Assembly (NCBI GenBank): GCA_025060675.1 | Contig: JANXBI010000012.1 | Location: forward strand, 1-64,000 | Origin: Candidatus Caldatribacterium sp. | Lineage (GTDB): Bacteria > Atribacterota > Atribacteria > Atribacterales > Caldatribacteriaceae | Direction: 5' to 3' | DNA length: 64,000 nt | Part shown: one piece after another, positions 26,313-34,420 of the stretch | Layout: each line of letters opens with the position of its first letter | How positions within the stretch are numbered: the first letter of the stretch is position 1 | Position numbers and translations under genes: made by a program | The notes under the pieces: generated by a model | Databases searched by the model: none | The model's input: only the letters and a program-made list of their open reading frames with translations | What the model was told of the DNA's origin: nothing

Positions 26313-27842
26313 ATGGGGCCAATATACATCTTTTTAGGAGCAGCAATAGGATTCGTAGCAGGGATACTCTTTGTAACCCTGCAGCTTTCAAGGCGAAAGG
26401 AAAATGCGCAACTCCAGGCGCAGAGAATATTGGAGGAAGCTACTCGTCAAGCGGAGAACATCAAAAAAGAGGCATTTCTCGAAGCGCGAGAAGAAATCCT
26501 TCGAGAAAAACAAAGCCTTGAAGAAGAAATACAGAAGAAGCGAAAAGAACTCCAAAACTTAGAAAACCGCCTTCTTCGCCGCGAAGAGGTGCTGGAACGC
26601 CGCATGGAGCAACTTGAGAGATCTGAAGCTGCTCTCCGAAAAGCTCAGGAAGCTTTGGAACGAGAAAAACGAGAGGTAGAACTTATGAAGGCACAGGAAA
26701 TTCAAGAGCTCTCGCGCATCGCAGGCCTCTCCATTGAGGAGGCTCAGCGAGAACTCTTGGAACGGGTGGAAAAAACCCTTGAGTATGAGATCAGCCTGCG
26801 GGTAAAAGAGGCAGAAGAGCGAGCAAGAAAGGAAGCTGAACGAGTGGCACGAGATATCGTAGGTCAAGCTATCCAGCGATATGCAGCGGATTTCACTGTT
26901 GAGAGCACCGTTTCGGTGGTTACGCTCCCAAACGACGAAATGAAAGGCCGTATCATAGGTCGGGAGGGAAGGAATATCCGTACATTCGAAATGATGACTG
27001 GTGTTGATCTTATTATTGATGACACGCCTGAGGCTGTTATCATATCTTGTTTTGATCCTATACGCAGGGAAGTTGCTCGTATCGCTCTTGAAAAACTCAT
27101 TATGGATGGCCGCATTCATCCTGCACGTATCGAAGAACTTATCGAAAAAGCTAAGATTCAGGTTGAAGAGAAAATTCTCCAAGAGGGGGAACAGGCACTC
27201 TTTGATACGGGAATTAAAAACGTACACCCGGAGCTCGTAAAGCTCCTCGGAAAGCTCTACTTCCGCACAAGTTATGGCCAAAACGTGTTGCAACACGCTA
27301 AAGAGGTTGCCCACTTTGCAAGTCTCATGGCTAGTGAACTTGGTGCCAACGTGCACATAGCAAAAAGGGCGGGACTCCTCCACGACATTGGCAAGGCACT
27401 TGACCACGAAGTTGAGGGACCCCATGCGCGAATTGGAGCAGAACTCCTTGGTCGATATGGAGAAAAGTGGGAGGTTATTCATGCTGTTGAGGCTCACCAT
27501 GGTGATGTCGATCCCCAGACTCTTGAGGCGGTGCTTGTACAAGCGGCAGATGCCATTTCTGCTTCCCGTCCCGGAGCACGGAGGGAAAGTCTTGAAGCAT
27601 ATATCAAGCGCCTTGAGCGTTTGGAAAAAATTGCTGATTCTTTTGAAGGTGTTGAGAAAGCTTACGCCATCCAGGCAGGACGTGAAGTTCGTATCATCGT
27701 GAAGCCAGATCGGGTCGACGATGCAGGTGCAGCAAAACTCGCCTGGGATATAGCAAAAAGAATCGAAAAAGAGCTTGAGTACCCCGGACAGATAAAGGTG
27801 ACAGTCATCCGAGAGACGAGAGCCATAGAGTACGCGAAATAG
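26313..27842 (+). CDS. rny: Ribonuclease Y
   Basis: A 509-residue membrane-anchored endoribonuclease that initiates mRNA decay. The layout is an N-terminal membrane helix (2-23), a long charged coiled coil (about 25-190), a KH domain with GRIIGREGRNIRTFEMMTGV (about 212), and an HD domain whose metal-binding pair is in LLHDIGKALDHE (about 352-363). The ATG at 26313 follows AAGGGGTGA. ymdB follows after 18 bp, as in Bacillus. Presence of RNase Y fits a Firmicutes-like degradation system. Confidence 0.97.
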   Translation: MGPIYIFLGAAIGFVAGILFVTLQLSRRKENAQLQAQRILEEATRQAENIKKEAFLEAREEILREKQSLEEEIQKKRKELQNLENRLLRREEVLERRMEQLERSEAALRKAQEALEREKREVELMKAQEIQELSRIAGLSIEEAQRELLERVEKTLEYEISLRVKEAEERARKEAERVARDIVGQAIQRYAADFTVESTVSVVTLPNDEMKGRIIGREGRNIRTFEMMTGVDLIIDDTPEAVIISCFDPIRREVARIALEKLIMDGRIHPARIEELIEKAKIQVEEKILQEGEQALFDTGIKNVHPELVKLLGKLYFRTSYGQNVLQHAKEVAHFASLMASELGANVHIAKRAGLLHDIGKALDHEVEGPHARIGAELLGRYGEKWEVIHAVEAHHGDVDPQTLEAVLVQAADAISASRPGARRESLEAYIKRLERLEKIADSFEGVEKAYAIQAGREVRIIVKPDRVDDAGAAKLAWDIAKRIEKELEYPGQIKVTVIRETRAIEYAK

Positions 27843-27860
27843 CAGAGGAGGATAGGTGTT

Positions 27861-28649
27861 TTGAGATTTCTCATTGTTGGAGACATCGTAGGAAAACCTG
27901 GAAGGCGCATACTTCGAGAAAAGCTTCCTCTTCTTAAGGAAGAACTCCGAATTGATGCCGTTATCGTCAATGGGGAGAATGCCGCAGGCGGTCTGGGAAT
28001 CACACCAGAGGTATGTGAGGAAATCCTCCGCTGTGGGGTGGACGTAGTGACCACTGGAAACCATGTTTGGGACAAGAAAGAGATTCTCGGGTACATCGAC
28101 CGAGAACCTCGCCTTCTTCGTCCCTTAAATTATCCGGATGGTGTCCCTGGGAGGGGGTCACTTGTTCTCGAAAAGGAGGGGAGGGTTTGGGCAGTTGTCA
28201 ATCTCAGTGGTCGTGTGTTCATGCCTCCTTTGGATTGCCCTTTTCGCAGGATCGAGAAGGAGCTCAAGTCCCTTCAAGAACGCACCAGGATTATCCTCGT
28301 GGATTTCCACGCAGAAGCTTCGTCAGAAAAAATTGCGATGGGATGGTTTCTCGACGGAAAAGTTTCTTGTGTTTTCGGAACCCACACCCATGTAGCCACA
28401 GCAGACGAACGTATCCTCCCCCAAGGAACGGCATATATTACGGATATTGGTATGACGGGAGCTCATGATTCGGTCATCGGCATCGAAGTAGCAGACATCA
28501 TCGGAAGATTTCTGACGCAGATGCCAGCGAAGTACCGGGTGGCCAAGGAAAATGTGAAACTCAACGGGATTGTCGTGGAGGTGGATGACACTACAGGTAA
28601 GGCGCGCGATATTTTTCGTCTTTCTGTACCTCTTGCGGAGCACGTTTAA
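27861..28649 (+). CDS. ymdB: YmdB-like metallophosphoesterase (TIGR00282 family)
   Basis: A 262-residue calcineurin-like phosphoesterase. Metal-binding motifs are GDIVGKPGRR, NGENAAGGLGIT, TTGNHVWDKKE, and the C-terminal FGTHTHVATADE. Bacillus YmdB hydrolyses cyclic nucleotides in vitro and affects the motility/biofilm switch, possibly through RNase Y. The invariable pairing with rny supports an RNA-related role. It begins with TTG after GAGGAGGATAGG. Confidence 0.95.
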   Translation: MRFLIVGDIVGKPGRRILREKLPLLKEELRIDAVIVNGENAAGGLGITPEVCEEILRCGVDVVTTGNHVWDKKEILGYIDREPRLLRPLNYPDGVPGRGSLVLEKEGRVWAVVNLSGRVFMPPLDCPFRRIEKELKSLQERTRIILVDFHAEASSEKIAMGWFLDGKVSCVFGTHTHVATADERILPQGTAYITDIGMTGAHDSVIGIEVADIIGRFLTQMPAKYRVAKENVKLNGIVVEVDDTTGKARDIFRLSVPLAEHV

Positions 28650-28688
28650 GTAGACGATGGAGGATGGAGAGTGAAAGGGGGAGTCAAC

Positions 28689-28955
28689 ATGGACGTTCTC
28701 AAGGTTTCTTCAAAGTCAAATCCCAACGCTGTTGCTGGTGCCTTAGCAGGTGCAATCCGGGAGAAGGGGATGGCTGAGATACAGGCCATCGGAGCAGGGG
28801 CTGTCAACCAAGCAATCAAAGCCATCGCTATTGCACGAGGATACGTCGCTCCAAGCGGCATTGACCTTGTCTGCATCCCTGCCTTCACGGACGTCACCAT
28901 TGATGGAGAAGAGCGAACTGCTATTAAGCTTATTGTGAAGCCCCGAAATGATTAA
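28689..28955 (+). CDS. spoVS: Stage V sporulation protein S
   Basis: An 88-residue SpoVS/Alba-like small protein. DVLKVSSKSNPNAVAGALAG and the run through PSGIDLVCIPAFTD are nearly invariant in the family. The ATG at 28689 follows AGGGGGAG; an in-frame GTG at 28671 is less likely. In Bacillus it is needed for coat assembly and septation late in sporulation, but it is also present in non-sporulating Thermus and other phyla, where it probably binds nucleic acid. It therefore does not show that this organism sporulates. Confidence 0.95.
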   Translation: MDVLKVSSKSNPNAVAGALAGAIREKGMAEIQAIGAGAVNQAIKAIAIARGYVAPSGIDLVCIPAFTDVTIDGEERTAIKLIVKPRND

Positions 28956-28956
28956 T

Positions 28957-28994
28957 AAAAAAGCCTGTTCTCCTTACGGAGAACAGGCTTTTTT
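28957..28994. terminator. Strong bidirectional intrinsic terminator
   Basis: A perfect 17-bp stem (28957-28973 with 28978-28994, AAAAAAGCCTGTTCTCC and its complement) has a TTAC loop and a T tract on the plus strand. It ends the rny-ymdB-spoVS transcript just after the spoVS stop. The A/T arms make it symmetrical, but there is no minus-strand gene for it to serve. Confidence 0.95.
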
Positions 28995-29060
28995 ATTCTA
29001 AGTCGGGGTAAGGATAAGGAATAAGGGGAGTGGTATTTTGTTTTTCTCCTTACGAGTCCT

Positions 29061-30389
29061 ATGGAGAAAAAGCTTTCTGTTGCTTTAGTAACTTTCGGGT
29101 GCCAAATGAATAAAAGCCGATCTGAACACCTTCTTTACCTCTTCCTGAGAGATGGTTTCTCCCAAGCCCAAAAGGAAGAGGATGCTGATGTTCTTGTCTT
29201 CAACACCTGTGCGGTTCGAGAACATGCCGTAGCAAGAGCTATTGGAGTAATCTCGCACCTCTACCATACTGCTTGTGCAAAGCGAGGAAAGCCACCACTT
29301 GTGGTCCTCTGCGGCTGCATGGGTGAACTTCTACAGGAAAAACTCCTCAAACGTGTTCCTTACGTGAATGTTCTCGTGGGAACCCACGATTTCGACGCCA
29401 TTCCCCGCCTCGTACGAGAAGCCATCATGGATGGCAAACGAAAGCTCTCTTTTTCCCCTCCCTCACCACTTTTCCTTGAAGAGGGGTACGAACGAGAGGG
29501 AAGAATCTCAGCGTATCTTCCCGTCACTTTCGGGTGCGACAATTTTTGTAGTTACTGCGTCGTCCCGTACACCACAGGACCCCAGAGAAGCAAACCCAAA
29601 GAGCTTATCCTGAGGGAGCTCTCCGCTCTTCTTAACGAGGGGTTTCGTGAAATAACTCTCCTTGGTCAGAACGTCAATGCTTACGGGAGAGATTTTGGAA
29701 GCCCGCACGCTTTTGAAGAGCTCCTCGAGAGTATCGAAAAGCGATTCGGAGGAAAAAGAGTGTGGATCCGTTTTATCACTTCTCACCCAAAGGACATGCG
29801 CCGCGAGATCGTAGAAATCGTAAAAAGGAGCCATATCCTCTGTCCATATTTCCATCTTCCTCTCCAAGCGGGTTCAAACAGAATTCTCCAGCTTATGAAC
29901 CGAGGGTACACGAAAGAACAATACCTTGACATCGCCTTGTACATTCGCGAGTCCATCCCTGAGGCTGCTATCGGTACAGATATTATCGTGGGCTTTCCCA
30001 CCGAAAGCGATGCCGACTTTGCAGACACTCTTGAAGTGGTTCAGAAGGTTCAGTTTGAAATCGCCTATACCTACGCATACTCTCCACGTCCCCGTACTAA
30101 AGCAGCGGAACTCAAAGATGATGTCCCCCAAAAGGTGAAAAAAGAGCGCCTTGAGACGCTCACAAAGGCCCTTAAGAAAGCATACTCTGAGCGCCTCTAC
30201 GTTCATGAAGGTAGAACAACAGAAGTGCTTGTTGTGGAAAAAAAGAAGGACTCATTCTTTGGGCGAACCAGAGAAAACCTCGGAGTTACCATACCTGCAA
30301 GCAACGGAGTCTACCCAGGGAAATTCCTTGTCGTACGCCTTCTGAGAGACGCTGAAGGAAAACTCAGAGGAGATGTCCAAGAAGAATAA
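29061..30389 (+). CDS. miaB: tRNA-2-methylthio-N6-dimethylallyladenosine synthase MiaB
   Basis: A 442-residue methylthiotransferase that converts i6A37 of tRNAs reading UNN codons to ms2i6A37. The MTTase domain starts with TFGCQMNKSRSE and has FNTCAVREHA and LCGCMGE; these three cysteines hold the auxiliary 4Fe-4S cluster. The radical SAM motif is FGCDNFCSYCVVPYTTGPQRS. A TRAM domain closes the protein. Methionine 1 has no strong ribosome binding site. It is followed by, and overlaps by 17 nt, miaA, which makes its substrate. Confidence 0.97.
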   Translation: MEKKLSVALVTFGCQMNKSRSEHLLYLFLRDGFSQAQKEEDADVLVFNTCAVREHAVARAIGVISHLYHTACAKRGKPPLVVLCGCMGELLQEKLLKRVPYVNVLVGTHDFDAIPRLVREAIMDGKRKLSFSPPSPLFLEEGYEREGRISAYLPVTFGCDNFCSYCVVPYTTGPQRSKPKELILRELSALLNEGFREITLLGQNVNAYGRDFGSPHAFEELLESIEKRFGGKRVWIRFITSHPKDMRREIVEIVKRSHILCPYFHLPLQAGSNRILQLMNRGYTKEQYLDIALYIRESIPEAAIGTDIIVGFPTESDADFADTLEVVQKVQFEIAYTYAYSPRPRTKAAELKDDVPQKVKKERLETLTKALKKAYSERLYVHEGRTTEVLVVEKKKDSFFGRTRENLGVTIPASNGVYPGKFLVVRLLRDAEGKLRGDVQEE

Positions 30390-31341
30390 TCTTATCCTCT
30401 GTATTCTTGGTCCCACAGCGAGTGGAAAGACAGCAGTCTCCCTTGAGGTTGCTGAACGCTTGCCAAAGGTTGAAATCATTTCTGCGGATTCCTTGGCTGT
30501 TTACAAATATCTCAACATTGGAACCGCTAAACCTCCTGAGGACGTGCGGAGACGTGTTCCACACCACCTTGTTGATTTTCTCGACCCCAAAGAGCGGTGG
30601 AGTGCTTACGATTTTCGAAAAGAAGCGCTCCGTCTTCTCCACGAAATAACGTTTCGGGAATCCCTCCCTGTAGTAGTGGGAGGAACAGCATTTTACCTTG
30701 ATGTTCTCCTCCATGGTATCCCAACTTGGGGCGCACCTCGACGTGAGAACCTTCGGCGTGTCCTCGAGCGAATGAGAACTGAGCAGCTTTTTGCACTGCT
30801 TGTTAGTATTGACCCGAATAGAGCTGAAAAAGTTGGTAGGAGTGACCGAAAAAGACTCATCAGGGCTTTGGAGATATTCTTCCTTACTGGCCGAATTCCC
30901 TCTACAAAAAGAACGCGTTGTACAACGTCGGGGAATTTTCAGTACCTCCTTGTAGGGATTGCGTGGGAGAAAGAGGAACTCCAGAAGCGAATATGGAATA
31001 GAATAGAGGACATGTTCCGCAAAGGTATAGTAGAGGAAGTAGCACAACTCTTCAACCTTGGATATGAGCTCCCTCTTCCTGCTCTTGAAAATTTCACATA
31101 TCGCCCGATCATAGCTCTCCTCCAAGGAAAGTGCTCTCTCAGAGAGGCGAAAGAGGCTGTTTTTCGTGGAACAATGCTTTTTGCCAAAAGGCAGATGAAT
31201 TGGTTCCGTAAGATGCCCGTGGTCTGGATTTCTCCTGAGGAAGGGGATTTCGGCAAGCTTGCCGAACGTGTTTATTACCTCGTCAAAACTTCTCTTGAGG
31301 AGGGACACGACTGTGGAGGAAAAACGACCTGGGAAGATTAA
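30373..31341 (+). CDS. miaA: tRNA dimethylallyltransferase MiaA
   Basis: A 322-residue enzyme that transfers the dimethylallyl group from DMAPP to A37 of tRNA. The P-loop is GPTASGKTA, followed by the ISADSLAVYK and VVGGTAFYLDVLLHGI motifs and the KRQMNWFRK C-terminal segment. The catalytic Asp is in SADS. Its substrate DMAPP would come from the MEP pathway genes dxr, ispG and ispH in this window. In many genomes hfq follows miaA; here a DUF1844 gene starts inside the 3' end of miaA. Confidence 0.97.
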   Translation: MSKKNNLILCILGPTASGKTAVSLEVAERLPKVEIISADSLAVYKYLNIGTAKPPEDVRRRVPHHLVDFLDPKERWSAYDFRKEALRLLHEITFRESLPVVVGGTAFYLDVLLHGIPTWGAPRRENLRRVLERMRTEQLFALLVSIDPNRAEKVGRSDRKRLIRALEIFFLTGRIPSTKRTRCTTSGNFQYLLVGIAWEKEELQKRIWNRIEDMFRKGIVEEVAQLFNLGYELPLPALENFTYRPIIALLQGKCSLREAKEAVFRGTMLFAKRQMNWFRKMPVVWISPEEGDFGKLAERVYYLVKTSLEEGHDCGGKTTWED

Positions 31342-31594
31342 AGACTTAGGATATTACTTCCTGAATCTCCTCTCAGCCAAGGCTTGGCAATACCTTGGGC
31401 TTATGGTCCACCCAGAGAATGGACAAATCCTCGTAGACCTTGAAGAAGCTAGAAAGGCAATCGACCTTTTCTCCGTTATTCTCGACACGTTGAAGAAGGA
31501 CCTTGACAAAGATGAGCTGCGAGAACTTGAGTTTCACCTCTCGAACCTTCAGTTAAACTTTGTGGAGAAGATGAGGCAGCTTGCTCAGGAATGA
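31313..31594 (+). CDS. DUF1844 family small protein
   Basis: A 93-residue protein matching the DUF1844 pattern: a short N terminus, then YYFLNLLSAKAWQYLGL and the acidic helix VDLEEARKAIDLFSVILDTL followed by an all-helical tail. No enzymatic motif is visible, and it is probably a cytosolic helical protein of unknown function. GTG 31313 is chosen because GAGGAGGG precedes it at good spacing and because family members start close to this point. It overlaps miaA by 29 nt and is the last gene of that transcript. Confidence 0.8.
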   Translation: MEEKRPGKIKDLGYYFLNLLSAKAWQYLGLMVHPENGQILVDLEEARKAIDLFSVILDTLKKDLDKDELRELEFHLSNLQLNFVEKMRQLAQE

Positions 31595-31900
31595 CTGGCT
31601 AGATGGCGTCGTGTTCATTATTGCCCCCCAGAAAGGAACTTCTTTCTCCTGTTGTTAAATAAACATCAATTAGTTTGCATTAGTAATCACTTCGCAACTT
31701 GATATACCTATCTTAAGACGTCGCTAAGTGCAACTCCATAAGGGGAATCTGCTTGCTCATTTACGGATTCCGCAAATATGTTGAGAAGGGGCACTTAACC
31801 ATTAGTTAAGGAACGAGAAGGTGCTTTGATGCTACGCAGAGTAACCAGCGGAAAGGGTATATCGAGGAGGGATAACACAATAGGCTGAGGGGGGAGAGAA
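31595..31900 (+). other. Intergenic region with several inverted repeats
   Basis: 306 bp without a supportable gene, richer in A+T than its neighbours. TAAGTGC (31725-31731) can pair with GCACTTA (31791-31797), enclosing GGAATC (31744-31749) with GATTCC (31766-31771). A further hairpin CTTAAC/GTTAAG (31794-31799 with 31805-31810) overlaps the first closing stem and would compete with it. This could be a structured 5' leader of the exported VOC gene, but I do not recognise a known riboswitch. No tRNA and no clear promoter were found. Confidence 0.4.
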
Positions 31901-32392
31901 ATGAAAGAGAAAGGGAATGTGTTGCTGTGTTTGTTCTTAACTGTTTCCTTGTTGTGGATTGTTTCGCTTGCATTTGCGGAAGACGTGAAATTTGCGAAGG
32001 GTATTCACCACATTGCCATCAACGTCAAGAACATGGAGGAATCGATTAAGTTTTATAGAGATGTTCTCGGATTCGAGCAGGACAGAAGCGTCCGCCTCGA
32101 AGACTTAAAACTCGACATTACTTTCTTCAAACTGCCCGGGGGGAACACGCTCCTTGAGCTCATTCATTATGACGAGGCGAACGTTATCCCACCGTATGAC
32201 GTCACAGATAGGGGTATTTATAGGCATATTGCTTTCGTAGTGGACAATGTAGACGCAGTGGCAGAGCATTTGAAGAAAAACGGTTATGAGCCCCACTTTG
32301 GACCGACAAATCTCGAAGCCTTGGGAATTCGAGTTGTTCTGGTAAAAGACCCAAACGGTGTTGAAGTCGAGTTCTGCCAGCCAATCAAGTGA
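31901..32392 (+). CDS. Exported VOC-family (glyoxalase-like) protein
   Basis: A 163-residue protein with a clear signal peptide (residues 1-26, cleavage after LAFA) and one complete vicinal oxygen chelate unit. Candidate metal ligands are His36 or His37 (GIHHIAIN), Glu87 (LLELIHY), His109 (RHIAFVV) and Glu157 (VEVEFCQ). Family members are glyoxalases, epimerases, dioxygenases or fosfomycin/bleomycin resistance proteins, almost all cytosolic, so export is unusual. The closest feel is to methylmalonyl-CoA epimerase/lactoylglutathione lyase, but neither substrate is expected outside the cell. GGGGGGAGAG precedes the ATG. Inverted repeats flank the gene on both sides. Confidence 0.85.
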   Translation: MKEKGNVLLCLFLTVSLLWIVSLAFAEDVKFAKGIHHIAINVKNMEESIKFYRDVLGFEQDRSVRLEDLKLDITFFKLPGGNTLLELIHYDEANVIPPYDVTDRGIYRHIAFVVDNVDAVAEHLKKNGYEPHFGPTNLEALGIRVVLVKDPNGVEVEFCQPIK

Positions 32393-32418
32393 CGATTTTG
32401 GGAATGAGAAGTTCTAGG

Positions 32419-32488
32419 AAGCTTGTTTTTAAATACAACACGTGCTATGTCGTGTCTCCATGCACGTGTTGTATTTATTGAAAAGCTT
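32419..32488. repeat. 70-bp palindromic element between convergent genes
   Basis: A perfect 16-bp inverted repeat (32430-32445 TAAATACAACACGTGC with 32462-32477) surrounds a 16-nt loop. It is bracketed at equal distances by AAGCTT boxes (32419-32424 and 32483-32488). It stands between the VOC gene (+) and hflX (-). It could be a two-way terminator, since T-rich sequence follows the stem on both strands. The long loop and symmetrical outer boxes also fit a small mobile or MITE-like repeat. Its copy number elsewhere is unknown. Confidence 0.7.
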
Positions 32489-32492
32489 TTGA

Positions 32493-32508
32493 CATAATAT
32501 ACATTATG
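32493..32508. repeat. Short AT-rich palindrome near the hflX end
   Basis: CATAAT-ATAC-ATTATG is a perfect 6-bp inverted repeat with a 4-nt centre, just past the hflX stop codon. It directly follows TTGACA (32489-32494) but no matching -10 element is present. It may be a second small hairpin at the end of the long minus-strand operon or a protein-binding site; I cannot choose. Confidence 0.35.
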
Positions 32509-32519
32509 GGAAGTAAGGA

Positions 32520-33764
32520 TCAGGAAGCCAAAAGCGCATAGAGTTTAGCAACAGAATCCCGTTGCACGACACAGTCAAGAACAAGGGTACCATCTTCGAG
32601 AGCTCTAAAACTCCGAATGTATCCGTGAGGATAAATCCTCCGCTGCACGAGAGCAAGTCTCTCTGGAGGAACCTCAAGGTGAATTTCCGCAAGCTTTGGT
32701 TGCAAAACACGAGCAATTTCTCTCAACAAATCCTCAAGACCAATCTTCTTATACGCTGAAACGAAAACGTGTGGTTGTTCCCGCATACTATGCTCAAGGA
32801 AAGGAGGTTCTCCGAGAAGATCGACTTTGTTTAGAACAAGTATACGGGGGCATTCCTTTGCGCCAATTTCTTCAAGAGTTTCAGTCATCACCTGAAAGTG
32901 ATTTACATAATCTGGGTCAGACACATCCAGAACCGCAAGAATGAGATCGGCGTCCTTTACCTCCTCAAGAGTACTCCGAAAAGCATCCTTAATGGTCTCG
33001 GGCATCTCCCGAATGAAACCAACAGTGTCTACAAAAACCACTTCCCCTACACCAGGGACAAAGGATTTTCGAGCCAAAGGATCAAGGGTCGCAAACATCC
33101 GATTCGCTACATACGCTTCCGCCCCAGTGAGGGCGTTAAGAAGGGTCGATTTTCCCGCATTCGTATATCCAACGATAGCGATTTCAAAAACCCCTGATTT
33201 CTCCCGACAAACCTTTTGTATTTTGCTTTGCCTCTCAAGGTGCCGTAATTCCTTCAGAAGATGGGCAATTCGACTCTTTATTTTTCTCCGTTCCACTTCG
33301 ATTTTTTGTTCTCCCGGACCTCTCGTCCCAATGCCACCGCCTGTCCGTGAGAACTCCACTCCCTTACCTGGGAGACGGCTTAACTCATACCGAAGACGGG
33401 CAAGCTCTACCTTGATTTTTCCCTGAGCCGTCCTTGCCCGCTGGGCAAAAATCTCGTGAATAACCGCATACTTTGTGTAAACTGGAACGTTCCAAATCTT
33501 TTCAAGGTTTCGTTGCTGTGATGGAGTAACTTCCACGTTCGTGAGGACAAAGCTCAAGGAACGTTCCGCAATTAAAGCACCGATTTCCGCAACTTTCCCT
33601 TTTCCGAAATAATACCGCGGGAAGGGATGCTTAACTTTGCAGGACACCACAAAAGCAATTGAGCGGCCTGCGCTTTGAGCAATGCCTAACATCTCCCGAA
33701 GGAGGACTTCCTGGGATCCCGACGCAGAAGGTTGTTCAACAAAAAGCAAAAGTCCACCACTCAT
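32520..33764 (-). CDS. hflX: GTPase HflX
   Basis: A 414-residue ribosome-associated GTPase that splits stalled or heat-damaged 70S ribosomes. The N-terminal HflX domain (about 1-180) includes TGGGIGTRGPGEQ. The G domain has GYTNAGKST (G1), DTVGFIREMP (G3) and NKVDLL (G4). A C-terminal extension follows. It overlaps the upstream glycosyltransferase gene by 4 nt and is the last gene of the long minus-strand series. In other genomes hflX commonly follows miaA-hfq; here it faces that cluster. Confidence 0.96.
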   Translation of the reverse strand: MSGGLLLFVEQPSASGSQEVLLREMLGIAQSAGRSIAFVVSCKVKHPFPRYYFGKGKVAEIGALIAERSLSFVLTNVEVTPSQQRNLEKIWNVPVYTKYAVIHEIFAQRARTAQGKIKVELARLRYELSRLPGKGVEFSRTGGGIGTRGPGEQKIEVERRKIKSRIAHLLKELRHLERQSKIQKVCREKSGVFEIAIVGYTNAGKSTLLNALTGAEAYVANRMFATLDPLARKSFVPGVGEVVFVDTVGFIREMPETIKDAFRSTLEEVKDADLILAVLDVSDPDYVNHFQVMTETLEEIGAKECPRILVLNKVDLLGEPPFLEHSMREQPHVFVSAYKKIGLEDLLREIARVLQPKLAEIHLEVPPERLALVQRRIYPHGYIRSFRALEDGTLVLDCVVQRDSVAKLYALLAS

Positions 33765-34417
33765 CGTTCATCCCCGTTAGTCTTCCGACACATGTTCTTA
33801 AAAATTTCCCAGTACATCCTCATCCTTTCTCGAAAGCCCCGCACAAGACCAAGTTTCTCCTCTTTCATCACGTGCGTAAGTCCAGGAAGCTTCACAAGCT
33901 TAACTCGCACACCATTCCTCCGTACATACCGATTGATGGCTACCTCAACTCCATAACGAGCTACTTCCAAATCAGGGATGTTTTGGAGGATGTCCGTACG
34001 GATTGCTCTCTGCCCAGAGAGAAAGGGTGCAATTCTCTGAGCAAGATCCGTCGCTAACCTGCCCTCCTCAAAGACACCAATAGCCACATCAGCTTCCCCG
34101 GAGAGAACCGGCATTACCAACGCCTCGACATGCTTCTCATTAAGCCCGATAAGGTCAGCATCAAGGAGTAGGACTACATCGCTTCGGATATACTCAAGAC
34201 CCCTATAGAGCGCACCACCTTTTCCAACGTTATGTAAAAGCTCGACAACTTCCGCCCCCTTGCTCCTTGCAATTTCCACAGTACGATCTGTCGAGCCATC
34301 ACTGACCACAACGATTTGGTCTATAACAGGACTTTTTCGGAGAACGTCTAAGATTGGCCCAATAGTCCTTTCCTCGTTATACGCAGCGATAATAGCTGTT
34401 GTCTTTTTCTCTCCCAT
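33761..34417 (-). CDS. Family 2 glycosyltransferase
   Basis: A 218-residue GT-A fold glycosyltransferase without membrane helices. The N terminus reads TTAIIAAYNEERTIGPIL, the nucleotide-sugar motif is VVSDGSTDRT and the DxD-type metal site is LLLDADLIG. It resembles small GT2 enzymes such as dolichyl-phosphate mannose synthase-like or glucosyl-3-phosphoglycerate synthase-like proteins; donor and acceptor cannot be told. It lies 3 bp after proS and overlaps hflX by 4 nt, so it belongs to the same transcript. Confidence 0.85.
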   Translation of the reverse strand: MGEKKTTAIIAAYNEERTIGPILDVLRKSPVIDQIVVVSDGSTDRTVEIARSKGAEVVELLHNVGKGGALYRGLEYIRSDVVLLLDADLIGLNEKHVEALVMPVLSGEADVAIGVFEEGRLATDLAQRIAPFLSGQRAIRTDILQNIPDLEVARYGVEVAINRYVRRNGVRVKLVKLPGLTHVMKEEKLGLVRGFRERMRMYWEIFKNMCRKTNGDER

Positions 34418-34420
34418 CGC

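Noticed and set aside
26559..28064. Long minus-strand reading frame of 501 codons opposite rny
   Set aside because: It lies entirely opposite rny and the start of ymdB, has no recognisable domain, and its composition (Ser/Phe/Cys-rich) is typical of an antisense shadow.
28689..28955. SpoVS as evidence that the organism forms endospores
   Set aside because: SpoVS is widespread in non-sporulating phyla and no other sporulation-specific gene is in the window.
28968..29056. Direct repeat of TCTCCTTACG in the spoVS terminator and just before miaB
   Set aside because: A 10-base match in a short pyrimidine-rich context is likely chance; there is no further similarity around the two copies.
31595..31900. 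Decayed hfq or a tRNA between miaA and the VOC gene
   Set aside because: No Sm-fold motif or tRNA cloverleaf could be found in either strand.
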